From Thiotrichaceae bacterium (GTDB taxonomy: Bacteria; Pseudomonadota; Gammaproteobacteria; Beggiatoales; Beggiatoaceae), in contig JAABRD010000047.1 of NCBI GenBank assembly GCA_011391085.1, forward strand, positions 1 through 41,472: DNA of 41,472 bases, in the 5' to 3' direction. A program made the translations under genes and the position numbers. A model generated the notes under the pieces. It worked only from the letters and a program-made list of their open reading frames with translations. It did not search any database and was not told where the DNA came from. Positions 33,059 through 40,294 of this stretch are shown here, in pieces. Each line of letters starts with the position of its first letter. Positions within the stretch are counted from its first letter, which is position 1.

Positions 33059-33393
33059 TTCAATATCGTCAATACGTCCAACAGTTACTCAAAAAATACG
33101 CTTCTTACCATACTTCTCACCCCCCTCGTGGTGAGGAGATGGAAGTGGAAACCATTTTTGATACCGAACATGACCATTATCAAGTGGTTTATGTTGGCTG
33201 GGAGGATGACCAACGGATTCATGGCTGTTCCATGCACGTTGATCTTAAACAGGGTAAAATTTGGATTCAGCACAATGGCACTGAAGCGAGTCTGGCCAAT
33301 GAATTGGTGGCCATGGGCGTTCCCCAAAGCGATATAGTCCTTGGCCTCCTCTCACCTCGGCAACGACAGTTGACTGAATTTGCAGTATGTTAA
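33046..33393 (+). CDS. xisI: XisI-family protein
   Basis: The 115-residue protein matches XisI along its length: 'MDKLIQYRQYVQQLLKKYA', 'EVETIFDTEHDHYQVVYVGWEDDQRIHGCSMHVDLKQGKIWIQHNGTE' and 'ELVAMGVPQSDIVLGLLSPRQRQLTEFAV'. It overlaps xisH by 13 bp, so the pair is coupled. The close coupling and small sizes resemble a two-component toxin-antitoxin or nuclease-regulator pair, with XisI as the likely regulator; that role is inference. The gene looks intact. Confidence 0.9.
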   Translation: MDKLIQYRQYVQQLLKKYASYHTSHPPRGEEMEVETIFDTEHDHYQVVYVGWEDDQRIHGCSMHVDLKQGKIWIQHNGTEASLANELVAMGVPQSDIVLGLLSPRQRQLTEFAVC

Positions 33394-33410
33394 ACCTGAG
33401 TTTGAGGGAT

Positions 33411-33500
33411 AAGTACCGAAGCTGAAATTTTACGGTATTTTCAATCGTCGCCCTCACCCCCGGCCCCTCTCCCAGAGGGAGAGGGGAGAAAACCACTGGG
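33411..33500. repeat. Left half of an AAGTACYGAAGC element
   Basis: AAGTACCGAAGCTGAAATTT...GGTATTTTC and the CCCCGGCCCCTCTCCCAGAG core are present, but the right half is missing. Complete relatives lie at 35312-35441 and 39333-39436. Confidence 0.65.
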
Positions 33501-33612
33501 GTTCTCGTTCCCACGCGCCTGCGTGGGAATGCCGTGTGGACGCGCCAGCGTCCAGTTTCTACAAATAGTGCTGAAACTATCGCGTTCCCACGCTGGCGCG
33601 TGGGAACGAGAA
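33501..33612. repeat. GTTCTCGTTCCCACGC inverted-repeat element
   Basis: GTTCTCGTTCCCACGCGCCT and GCGTGGGAACGAGAA frame about 112 bp with an inner GGACGCGCCAGCGTCC palindrome. It lies just upstream of hsdM and joins the truncated element before it. Confidence 0.8.
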
Positions 33613-33629
33613 AAATGGAGAATGATAAT

Positions 33630-35153
33630 ATGACAGCCAAAAAGAACCACAGCAAAAAATTGACTACCCAAAGTTCCGTCAATTCCGCCATCAAATCCAT
33701 CTGCGACATCATGCGCCGGTCCAATTGCGCCAGTGCCCTCCAATACGTTCCCGAACTGACTTGGCTACTCTTCCTCCGCATCCTCGACGAACGAGAAATG
33801 CGCGAAATTGACGAAGCCAAAGCTGTTGGCACTGAATTTACGCCCTCCCTGACCTCCCCCTACCGCTGGCAAGATTGGGCGGCCCCCACTGGTGCGAAAC
33901 GAAGACAACTACAAAATAGCACCCTGGGCGCGTTTCTCCACTTCGTCAATGACCAACTCTTACCCCATTTGAGAGGTTTACATGAACACCCCCAGGCCAC
34001 CGCCCGCCAAAAAGTCATCAGCGAAATCCTCTCCAGCGTCGAACGGGTGCGTATTGACACAGAACGCAATCTCCTCGACGTTATCGACAAAGTCCATGAC
34101 CTCACCGACCAAGCCATTGACCCCACCCATGTGTTTCCACTCTCCCAAGTCTATGAAGGACTCCTCCTCAAAATGGGTGAAAAGAACAACGACGGCGGCC
34201 AATTTTTCACCCCCCGCGAAGTCATTCGCATCCTAGTCCAAACCATCAACCCTCGCTATGGCGAAACCATTTACGACCCCTGTTGCGGCACCGGTGGTTT
34301 TTTAATCGAAGCCTTCAAACATCTGCGCGACACCTTGGGTGACCAAGCCACTGCCGACCAATTAGAAACCCTCAGCCATCGCACCTTATACGGACGCGAA
34401 AAAGAAAACCTCGTCTATCCCATCGCCCTCGCCAATCTGGTCCTCCACGGCGTGGACGAACCGCATCTATGGCATGGCAACACCCTCACCAGCAACGAAG
34501 TGTATGGCGGCCTCTTCCAAAACGCTGGGACCCTCTATAACATTATCTTAACCAACCCGCCCTTTGGTGGCAAAGAAGGCCCCGAAGCGCAAACCCGCTT
34601 TGCTTACAAAACGGGCGCCACGCAAGTTCTCTTCCTACAACACGTCATTGATTCCCTCAAACCCGGTGGCCGATGCGGCATTGTCTTAGATGAAGGTTTA
34701 CTCTTTCGCACCAATGAAACCGCTTTTGTGCAAACCAAACGCAAACTCCTAGATGAATGCGACCTCTGGGCCCTCGTCAGTTTACCTTCGGGCGCCTTTG
34801 TCAATGCCGGTGCGGGGGTCAAGACCAACTTACTATTTTTCACCCGTGGTCAACCGACGCAACGGATTTGGTACTTTGACCTTTCTGATATTAAAGTCGG
34901 CAAAAAGAGTCCGCTGACGGCAGAACATTTTGCACCCTTCTTGCAATTATTGCCCAACCGAGAAGACAGCGACCGCAGTTGGACCGTCTCTCGGGCCGAC
35001 ATTGAAGCGCGTGGCTACGACCTCAAAGCCGTCAATCCGCATCGTAAAACGACAGGAGATGAACGCCCTCCCGAAGAAATTTTGGAAGCGATTGAGAAGC
35101 ATGGGCTGGAAGTGGCTAACGCATTGAAGGAGTTGCGGGCGGTTTTGGTATGA
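33630..35153 (+). CDS. hsdM: Type I restriction-modification methyltransferase subunit (HsdM)
   Basis: The 507-residue adenine-N6 methyltransferase has the HsdM N-terminal helical domain (about 15-165), then the SAM motif DPCCGTGGF at 216-224 and the catalytic NPPF at 309-312. 'MGEKNNDGGQFFTPREVIRILV' at 182-203 is the family signature. The start at 33630 follows a GGAG ribosome site; the frame is open upstream through a repeat element and should not be counted. With HsdS it protects host DNA and forms the core of the restriction complex. It is separated from hsdS by 1.5 kb holding xisH-xisI and repeats. No inactivating change was seen. Confidence 0.93.
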   Translation: MTAKKNHSKKLTTQSSVNSAIKSICDIMRRSNCASALQYVPELTWLLFLRILDEREMREIDEAKAVGTEFTPSLTSPYRWQDWAAPTGAKRRQLQNSTLGAFLHFVNDQLLPHLRGLHEHPQATARQKVISEILSSVERVRIDTERNLLDVIDKVHDLTDQAIDPTHVFPLSQVYEGLLLKMGEKNNDGGQFFTPREVIRILVQTINPRYGETIYDPCCGTGGFLIEAFKHLRDTLGDQATADQLETLSHRTLYGREKENLVYPIALANLVLHGVDEPHLWHGNTLTSNEVYGGLFQNAGTLYNIILTNPPFGGKEGPEAQTRFAYKTGATQVLFLQHVIDSLKPGGRCGIVLDEGLLFRTNETAFVQTKRKLLDECDLWALVSLPSGAFVNAGAGVKTNLLFFTRGQPTQRIWYFDLSDIKVGKKSPLTAEHFAPFLQLLPNREDSDRSWTVSRADIEARGYDLKAVNPHRKTTGDERPPEEILEAIEKHGLEVANALKELRAVLV

Positions 35154-35311
35154 TAAATTACTATACCATAGGCGGAACGTAACAGTTGACCAGACTTCCG
35201 AGGTCTAGGGTCATCGCCCACATTGCATCACTACCAGATTCTTAATCATGTCTGTTTGACCTTGATTAAGACTAACACCGCCAATTTTGTCAACTTCTCT
35301 TTTATAGTGAT
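35154..35311. repeat. Intergenic segment with a lone GGTAGTG-family end
   Basis: ACTTCCGAGGTCTAGGGTCA followed by CCCACATTGCATCACTACC ends at 35235. It is a right-hand end without a left partner. The rest shows no gene. Confidence 0.6.
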
Positions 35312-35441
35312 AAGTAGTGAAGCAGAAATTTTCTGGTATAATGACGCCCTTACCCTCACCCCCGGCCCCTCTCCCCATGGGAGAGGGGCCGGGGGTGAGG
35401 GCGACGATTGAAAATACCGTAAAATTTCTGCTTCGGTACTT
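35312..35441. mobile_element. MITE-like element with AAGTASTGAAGCAGAAATTTT ends
   Basis: AAGTAGTGAAGCAGAAATTT at the left is inverted as AAATTTCTGCTTCGGTACTT at the right. The core is the CTCACCCCCGGCCCCTCTCC / GGGGCCGGGGGTGAGGG hairpin, the same module as in several GGTAGTG elements, so one core is shared by two kinds of ends. Confidence 0.8.
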
Positions 35442-35443
35442 AT

Positions 35444-35522
35444 TCATTCATTTTTGTACTCCCCCCCAGCCCCCGTGTACGGGGGGCTGGGGGGGGTACA
35501 AGAACAAGTGAATATCACTATA
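35444..35522. repeat. Partial GC-rich element (GTACTCCCCCCC...GGGGGGGTAC)
   Basis: GTACTCCCCCCCAGCCCCCG and CGGGGGGCTGGGGGGGTAC form a hairpin, and the right end GTGAATATCACTATA matches 28884-28898. The left end is replaced by TATTCATTCATT. Confidence 0.7.
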
Positions 35523-35565
35523 CATCTGGAAATTTTGAACAAGCCCTTAGAACTCTCGAAACACT

Positions 35566-36477
35566 TTATTGAGAAACTCCATACAACTGCTTCCGTACCG
35601 CCTCTTCCAGTTCCTGCTTCTCCTCCTCTGAAGAAAAGCGCACGTAATGCAACTTGGGGCGCCTCTTATTCAGATAATCCATCCCTTGACAAGGATTGGT
35701 ATAAGCCAACATCACTAACGCCCCCTGTTCTGGTTGCTTCTCGCTGGCCGCGTGAATCGCTGGTATATCATGTCCATCTACCTCGACCACTTCTGCACCA
35801 AACGCAGTCAACTTGGCTACCACATTTCCTAAACTGAGAACTGTCTCCATCGCCCCGTCACATTGTTGGTCATTCATATCAATGATAATTGCTAGATTGT
35901 TCAACCGATAGTGACGAATGACTTGAAAGGCTTCCCAGGTTTGTCCTTCTTGTAATTCCCCATCGGATAGGAAGACCCAAACTCGTCCACTCTCCTTTCT
36001 CAATTTTTTAGCCAAGGCTACGCCGGCGGCCATACTTAAACATTGGGCCAGTGAACCGGTGGTGACTTCCATGCCAGGGGAATGTTCGGCGCCAATCATC
36101 TCGACACTGCTGCCATCTTGATTGAACATCTCTAACCCCACTGGGGCCAGGCGTCCTGTTTCCACTAACGTTGCATAGATGACCAAGGCATAATGGGCGG
36201 GACTGATAAAGAAACGATCTAAGTCTGGTCGTTTTTCCCCATGATAACCGGCGCCTGTGAAACTATTCGGATTGTTGACACTCGGTGGACCTGCGAAAGG
36301 CAACGGAATGGGGGGGGCGATACTGGGACCTAATTTGAGACTCTTGACATATAAAGTCGCTAGAAAATCCGCCGCTGAACAGGCTTGACTGAGATAGCCA
36401 CCTTGATGTTTAATCGTGTGTTCAAACACTCGTCGGCGAATGCCTAAAGCCACTTGTTGAACTTGGTTTTGCCACAT
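35566..36477 (-). CDS. Transketolase N-terminal half-subunit
   Basis: The 303-residue protein fits the thiamine diphosphate-binding half of transketolase: 'RRRVFEHTIKHQGGYLSQACSAADFLATLY', 'FFISPAHYALVIYATL', 'EHSPGMEVTTGSLAQCLSMAAGVALA' and the ThDP motif SDGELQEGQTWEA followed by 'NLAIIIDMND'. The usual GDG is SDG at 171-173, as in many split transketolases. The C-terminal half needed for activity is not encoded next to it and may lie elsewhere. The start at 36477 removes an 18-residue unlikely leader. The product may act in the pentose pathway or in a specialised sugar reaction. Confidence 0.85.
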   Translation of the reverse strand: MWQNQVQQVALGIRRRVFEHTIKHQGGYLSQACSAADFLATLYVKSLKLGPSIAPPIPLPFAGPPSVNNPNSFTGAGYHGEKRPDLDRFFISPAHYALVIYATLVETGRLAPVGLEMFNQDGSSVEMIGAEHSPGMEVTTGSLAQCLSMAAGVALAKKLRKESGRVWVFLSDGELQEGQTWEAFQVIRHYRLNNLAIIIDMNDQQCDGAMETVLSLGNVVAKLTAFGAEVVEVDGHDIPAIHAASEKQPEQGALVMLAYTNPCQGMDYLNKRRPKLHYVRFSSEEEKQELEEAVRKQLYGVSQ

Positions 36478-36520
36478 GTTGAAGTTCCTGTTTGAGTTAT
36501 TAATTTGAAAAACCACTGGC

Positions 36521-36590
36521 TGAAAAACCACTGGCTAAAGCCTCTAGTCCGGTGCGCTTCACCGGACTAGAGGCTTCAGCCGGTACCCAT
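36521..36590. repeat. CTGGCTAAAGCCTCTAGTCC hairpin
   Basis: CACTGGCTAAAGCCTCTAGT and ACTAGAGGCTTCAGCCGGT arms face each other around CCGGTGCGCTTCACCGG. It fills the short gap between two minus-strand genes. Confidence 0.8.
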
Positions 36591-36595
36591 TCCAC

Positions 36596-38728
36596 CTAAA
36601 TTCCCGCCGCAAAATCATAATTCATTTGATTCCCCGGCGCTTGTACAAAATAACCAGCGATGTAATCCACATCATTTTGCCACAATAGACTTAAACATTC
36701 TGCATCTTCTACAAACGGGGCAATCACCAGTTTATCTTGCCGGTGTACCGTCTTAATAATCGTCTGCACTGCTTTGAGATTTTCCACTTCCTTCAAATTA
36801 CGGACGAGGCTCCCCTTAATTTTGACAAAGTCCACGGCCAACGTATTTAACAGTTGGAACGTTTCTGGTTTATCATCAAAATCGCGGAGGGCAAATCGAC
36901 ACCCAATCGCTTTGATGTAAGACATAAAATGCTGAGTGTCCTTGAGACGTTGATTGACGATGGTTTCGGGAACATCGAAAATGATTGCCTCAGGCGGCAC
37001 CGCTTGTCCTGTGAGAGATTTTTGTAACCACGGTAACAATTTCGGATCGGATAAAGAAGCCCCCGACAATCGTACAAAGAAATGTACTTCTTGATTTTGC
37101 TGATACCTTTCCAGTGCCCCAGCAATGGTCTGACTAATCACCCAGCGGTCAATCTGCAAGATCAAGTCCGATTGTTCCGCCAAAAAAATCAATTCTGTCG
37201 GTAAAATTCCTTCCCCATTTAGATGACTGTGCATCCGCAGGAGAACGTCATAATATTCTTGCGATTCGCCATGCACACTGACAACGGGTTGATAAGCAAG
37301 ATACAACTGATTGTTGCGTAGGGCGGAATGTATTAATTGCTTCTTATCATCCTTGTGAGTTTCTTCCAACACCGTTTGATGTAATTGTACATGCGTCCCC
37401 GTTTGACTCTGAATACGTGCTTGAGTACATGCTAAATCTGCATCTAACAGGGCTTGTTGGGCATTCGTTTGTTGTTGATATAAACCTATCCCAATGCTAC
37501 AAGTGGTCAATAAGTTCACATTATTTACTTTCACTACCCGTTGTTCTAGTAAAAGTTGAATGGCTTCGGCAAATTCTTTCACCTCTTCCAACGTGCGATT
37601 CACACTTAAAATCACAAATACCCGATCATTGAGACGGGCCAACAAGTCTTGGGGATTGACTTGATCCCGCAATAATCTGGCAGTATCAATAATCACCGCA
37701 TCATTTTCGGATAACGCAATCAGTTTACCAGAACTGTGCAGACAATCCAAATGAATGTATAACACGGTAAGAGGATGAGAGGTATCCATTTGCTTGGCCA
37801 ATTCCAATCGGGCCAGGAGATAACGGCGGTTATATAATCCCGTCAACAAATCTCGGTTGAGAAGTTCGCGAAATTGGGCGAGATAACGTTCCGCGGTGTT
37901 GATACAGTTGGTCACGGTAGTGACCACCTGTTCTGATTCTTCAAACCCACTTAGAAAATCGTCGACCACCCCGCGTTGGGCCACTTGACGCAAATTCTCT
38001 AATTGTTGGGCCACGAAGACGACAGGAAGATGACTCGATTTCTCTTGTTGACGAATGACGGTGGCCAATTCCAACGCATTTAAACCTAATAATTGGGCGT
38101 TAATCAAAACCAATGAGGGTTGGGCTTTGGGCAAAGCATCGAGAATTTTCATAGGGTCACGGAGGATCAGAACGCGCATATTGACCTGTTGCAAAATTTT
38201 CGCATACTTGTCAGCATATTTGCCTGTGTCATCCACGATGAGGATACGATACGCCTCACGTTCTGCTAACGCCGTCAATTGATCCAGTTTTTCTATCAAA
38301 GCATTGATATTAAGCGGCTTATCAAAGTAAGCGTGACCATTCGCCCGCGCTGCGACGAGGCGGGCGGTCATGTCCACACGAGAGGAGATGAAAAAAACTG
38401 GTAGCGGTTTGGGACGATTTTTTTGGAGACTCAACACCACTTTAGGCGCCGTCCAATCTCCGCCATCGTTCAACATCACTTCGATGATAATCGCCAGAGG
38501 AGGCGATTGCAGAACCATTTTCGGCAACGTTTTCAATTGATGAAAAACCCGCACTTGATAGCCACGTTGCTGGAGTTGCAAAGATAACTCGTCGGTCAAT
38601 GATTTATCACGTTCTACCAAATAAATGAGTTTCTGAGGTGCCTGCGGTCGGGCAACGGCTGGTAAAACTTCCTGAGTGACTGAATGGGTTGTAGGTTTCG
38701 GTGGGGCAGCAGTTTTTAGTTCAGGCAT
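36596..38728 (-). CDS. FimX-like REC-REC-GGDEF-EAL c-di-GMP effector, degenerate
   Basis: The 710-residue protein has a first receiver-like domain (about 33-150), a second (about 161-275, ILIVDD), a GGDEF-like domain (about 290-455) with RLNDR at 365-369 in place of GGDEF, and an EAL-like domain (about 462-705) in which the EAL triad is DVL (494-496) and DDFG is RDFD. Cyclase and phosphodiesterase activity are therefore unlikely. The end 'FVEDAECLSLLWQNDVDYIAGYFVQAPGNQMNYDF' closely fits FimX, which binds c-di-GMP through a dead EAL domain and promotes type IV pilus assembly. The proline-rich start (1-30) looks disordered. It fits the pilin cluster in the same window, although they are 30 kb apart. 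Confidence 0.8.
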   Translation of the reverse strand: MPELKTAAPPKPTTHSVTQEVLPAVARPQAPQKLIYLVERDKSLTDELSLQLQQRGYQVRVFHQLKTLPKMVLQSPPLAIIIEVMLNDGGDWTAPKVVLSLQKNRPKPLPVFFISSRVDMTARLVAARANGHAYFDKPLNINALIEKLDQLTALAEREAYRILIVDDTGKYADKYAKILQQVNMRVLILRDPMKILDALPKAQPSLVLINAQLLGLNALELATVIRQQEKSSHLPVVFVAQQLENLRQVAQRGVVDDFLSGFEESEQVVTTVTNCINTAERYLAQFRELLNRDLLTGLYNRRYLLARLELAKQMDTSHPLTVLYIHLDCLHSSGKLIALSENDAVIIDTARLLRDQVNPQDLLARLNDRVFVILSVNRTLEEVKEFAEAIQLLLEQRVVKVNNVNLLTTCSIGIGLYQQQTNAQQALLDADLACTQARIQSQTGTHVQLHQTVLEETHKDDKKQLIHSALRNNQLYLAYQPVVSVHGESQEYYDVLLRMHSHLNGEGILPTELIFLAEQSDLILQIDRWVISQTIAGALERYQQNQEVHFFVRLSGASLSDPKLLPWLQKSLTGQAVPPEAIIFDVPETIVNQRLKDTQHFMSYIKAIGCRFALRDFDDKPETFQLLNTLAVDFVKIKGSLVRNLKEVENLKAVQTIIKTVHRQDKLVIAPFVEDAECLSLLWQNDVDYIAGYFVQAPGNQMNYDFAAGI

Positions 38729-38950
38729 AATTTTTTTCTAATGTTTATTAAATGATTTTGGTTTAAGAATGTCAGTAGGATTGACACTCAAACTAAAAAA
38801 GTAGTACACTAACCATTCTCAAAAGTCTTGAAAAGTAAGTTATTACCCATTTGTTCTTATCGTTACATTATCATAGAATGTTATTAGAAACCAGTATAGC
38901 TTGCCACTTCTGGCAACTCTTGCGAAAATAGTTGCCTTGTTTATTTTGTT
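38729..38950. promoter_or_regulatory. Divergent intergenic region
   Basis: These 222 AT-rich bases separate the FimX-like gene from the toxin-like gene. They should hold the promoter of the former; no clear hexamer pair was seen. An open frame without a start codon continues upstream of 38951 to about 38900. Confidence 0.4.
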
Positions 38951-39334
38951 ATGAGAGTCAATAAACTCCACGGTTCTGGACCCGTTGCAGGTGTTATAGA
39001 AGTGAGTCCTCGTGTCCAATCGATAAAGGCTTTTTTAAACTATTATCCTCGGTATGGTTCCATAGAATTTATATTTGATCCCGAAAGTCATAGCTTGATT
39101 GTTGGAAAAGTAAAGTATCCAACTTCAGGTTCACCACATCAACAATTGGCCCGCAGTATCAACGCAAACGAGTCAGTGGTGGTAGGCGGCATGTTACAGA
39201 AAGATTGTGAAGGTCATGTAACAACTAATGAAATGAGTGGTCACTTTTGGCAAAATTGGACTCCTGCGGTGCGCGAACAATTGGTCAAGGACTTGGCAAA
39301 GTTTGGGGTCACTTTAAAACATTCACCATTGTAA
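38951..39334 (+). CDS. Polymorphic-toxin-like C-terminal domain (type 43-like), stand-alone
   Basis: The 127-residue protein ends 'PHQQLARSINANESVVVGGMLQKDCEGHVTTNEMSGHFWQNWTPAVREQLVKDLAKFGVTLKHSP', which resembles the toxin domain named polymorphic toxin type 43 in protein annotations. Such domains are normally the tips of very large secreted toxins. Here there is no long N-terminal part, signal peptide or clear ribosome site, and the frame is open for about 17 codons upstream without a start, so this may be a displaced toxin tip cassette. The TAA lies in the first bases of a MITE. The family name is from memory and unchecked. Confidence 0.5.
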   Translation: MRVNKLHGSGPVAGVIEVSPRVQSIKAFLNYYPRYGSIEFIFDPESHSLIVGKVKYPTSGSPHQQLARSINANESVVVGGMLQKDCEGHVTTNEMSGHFWQNWTPAVREQLVKDLAKFGVTLKHSPL

Positions 39335-39436
39335 GTACTGAAGCAGTAATTTTGCGGTATTTTCCCTCACCCCCGACCCCTCTCCCAGAGGGAGAGGGGC
39401 GAAACAAAATACGAGAAAATGTCTGCTTCAGTACTT
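39333..39436. mobile_element. MITE-like element with AAGTACTGAAGCAG ends
   Basis: AAGTACTGAAGCAG (39333-39346) is inverted as CTGCTTCAGTACTT (39423-39436). The core is half of the CCCCCGACCCCTCTCCCAGAG hairpin. It separates the toxin-like gene from the next gene and supplies the stop codon of the former. Confidence 0.85.
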
Positions 39437-39462
39437 AACACAATGTGCAACAAGGAAAATTT

Positions 39463-40098
39463 ATGAACCAATTAGATATTATCACTTTGCTAAACTCTCA
39501 CCCCTCATTACCTTGGCAACTCTTAACTGTCTCAAAAGAACCTCAAACAGTACGTTGGTTGCCTATCCTACAAGTGTATAATAAAGGTTATTATCTAGGT
39601 TTGACTGAACAAGGAGAGTGGATTATAAAGGTACACAATGAATGTATCAGACTGCAAAAGAAGCGTTTGTTTGTTCCATTGTTGCCGCTTTTGGAACTGG
39701 AATATGAGACCTTTCTGACCCAATTGAAAATCAATTTGAAACGCTTGACCTTACCTGTTTCTCTAATTTCGGCTTTTCCCTGGTTAGAAATGCTTATCTG
39801 TGGCTTAGAACAACACTCTGATTATTGGGCCAGACGAGTTCTGAAGTGGCTGGAGTCCTGCGAAGGGCTACAACAGGCGATAGAACTTGTACCTCTGTTA
39901 GAACAAGTGTCACTGGCAAAATGGGCTTCTCAGAAGGTGAGACAAACATGTAAACAGGTGTTGAGAAGCAGGAAGGTCAACTATCCACTATCCACTATCC
40001 ACTATCCACTATCCGCTAAAAATGAGAACCCTTCTTCTCCTGCTAACCCTCTTACTGATTTACCTTCAATACCGTCTCTGGTTTGGACCAGGGAGTGA
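39463..40098 (+). CDS. Unknown protein with a repeat-encoded C-terminus overlapping ftsB
   Basis: The 211-residue soluble protein has a beta-rich N-terminal half ('WLPILQVYNKGYYLGLTEQGEWIIKV') and a helical second half. The start at 39463 follows AAGGAAAA. From about residue 173 it reads through the CACTATC heptamer tract as NYPLSTIHYPLSTIHYPLSAK and then through the ftsB start in another frame, so the last 40 residues are probably acquired. I do not recognise the family. Its place after a toxin-like gene makes it a candidate immunity protein, but immunity proteins are usually smaller and the link is only positional. Confidence 0.5.
   Translation: MNQLDIITLLNSHPSLPWQLLTVSKEPQTVRWLPILQVYNKGYYLGLTEQGEWIIKVHNECIRLQKKRLFVPLLPLLELEYETFLTQLKINLKRLTLPVSLISAFPWLEMLICGLEQHSDYWARRVLKWLESCEGLQQAIELVPLLEQVSLAKWASQKVRQTCKQVLRSRKVNYPLSTIHYPLSAKNENPSSPANPLTDLPSIPSLVWTRE
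39979..40018. repeat. Heptamer tandem repeat (CACTATC) before ftsB
   Basis: Five CTATCCA/CTATCCG units precede ACTATCCGCTAAAAATG. It matches the tract at 139-190 before the gene at 192, including the final CCGCTAA. Confidence 0.85.
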
Positions 40099-40294
40099 GG
40101 AGGAACAGCAGAAATTACAACAACTGATTGTCCAGCAACAACAAGAAAATGCCGTGCTACAGCAACGCAATGATATTTTGGCCGCCGAAGTCAATAATCT
40201 GAAACAAGGTACTGAAGCCATTGAGGAACGGGCACGGGCAGAACTTGGTATGATTAAACCAGGGGAGGTATTTTATCAAATTGTCGAAGAATAA
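40022..40294 (+). CDS. ftsB: Cell division protein FtsB
   Basis: The 90-residue protein has an N-terminal membrane helix (about 3-19), then a leucine-zipper coiled coil (about 24-63: 'KLQQLIVQQQQENAVLQQRNDILAAEVNNLKQG'), and ends 'EAIEERARAELGMIKPGEVFYQIVEE', the FtsB signature. With FtsL and FtsQ it forms a divisome subcomplex that turns on septal wall synthesis. ispD follows with a 14-bp overlap, the standard gammaproteobacterial order. The gene is overlapped at its 5' end by the 39463 frame. Confidence 0.95.
   Translation: MRTLLLLLTLLLIYLQYRLWFGPGSEEEQQKLQQLIVQQQQENAVLQQRNDILAAEVNNLKQGTEAIEERARAELGMIKPGEVFYQIVEE

Noticed and set aside
33534-33629. 32-residue N-terminal extension of HsdM
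   Set aside because: The extension is encoded by a GTTCCCACGC repeat element; a GGAG ribosome site and the normal HsdM start are at 33630.
35454-35837. Plus-strand 127-codon open frame
   Set aside because: It begins in a GC-rich repeat and is antisense to the transketolase gene.
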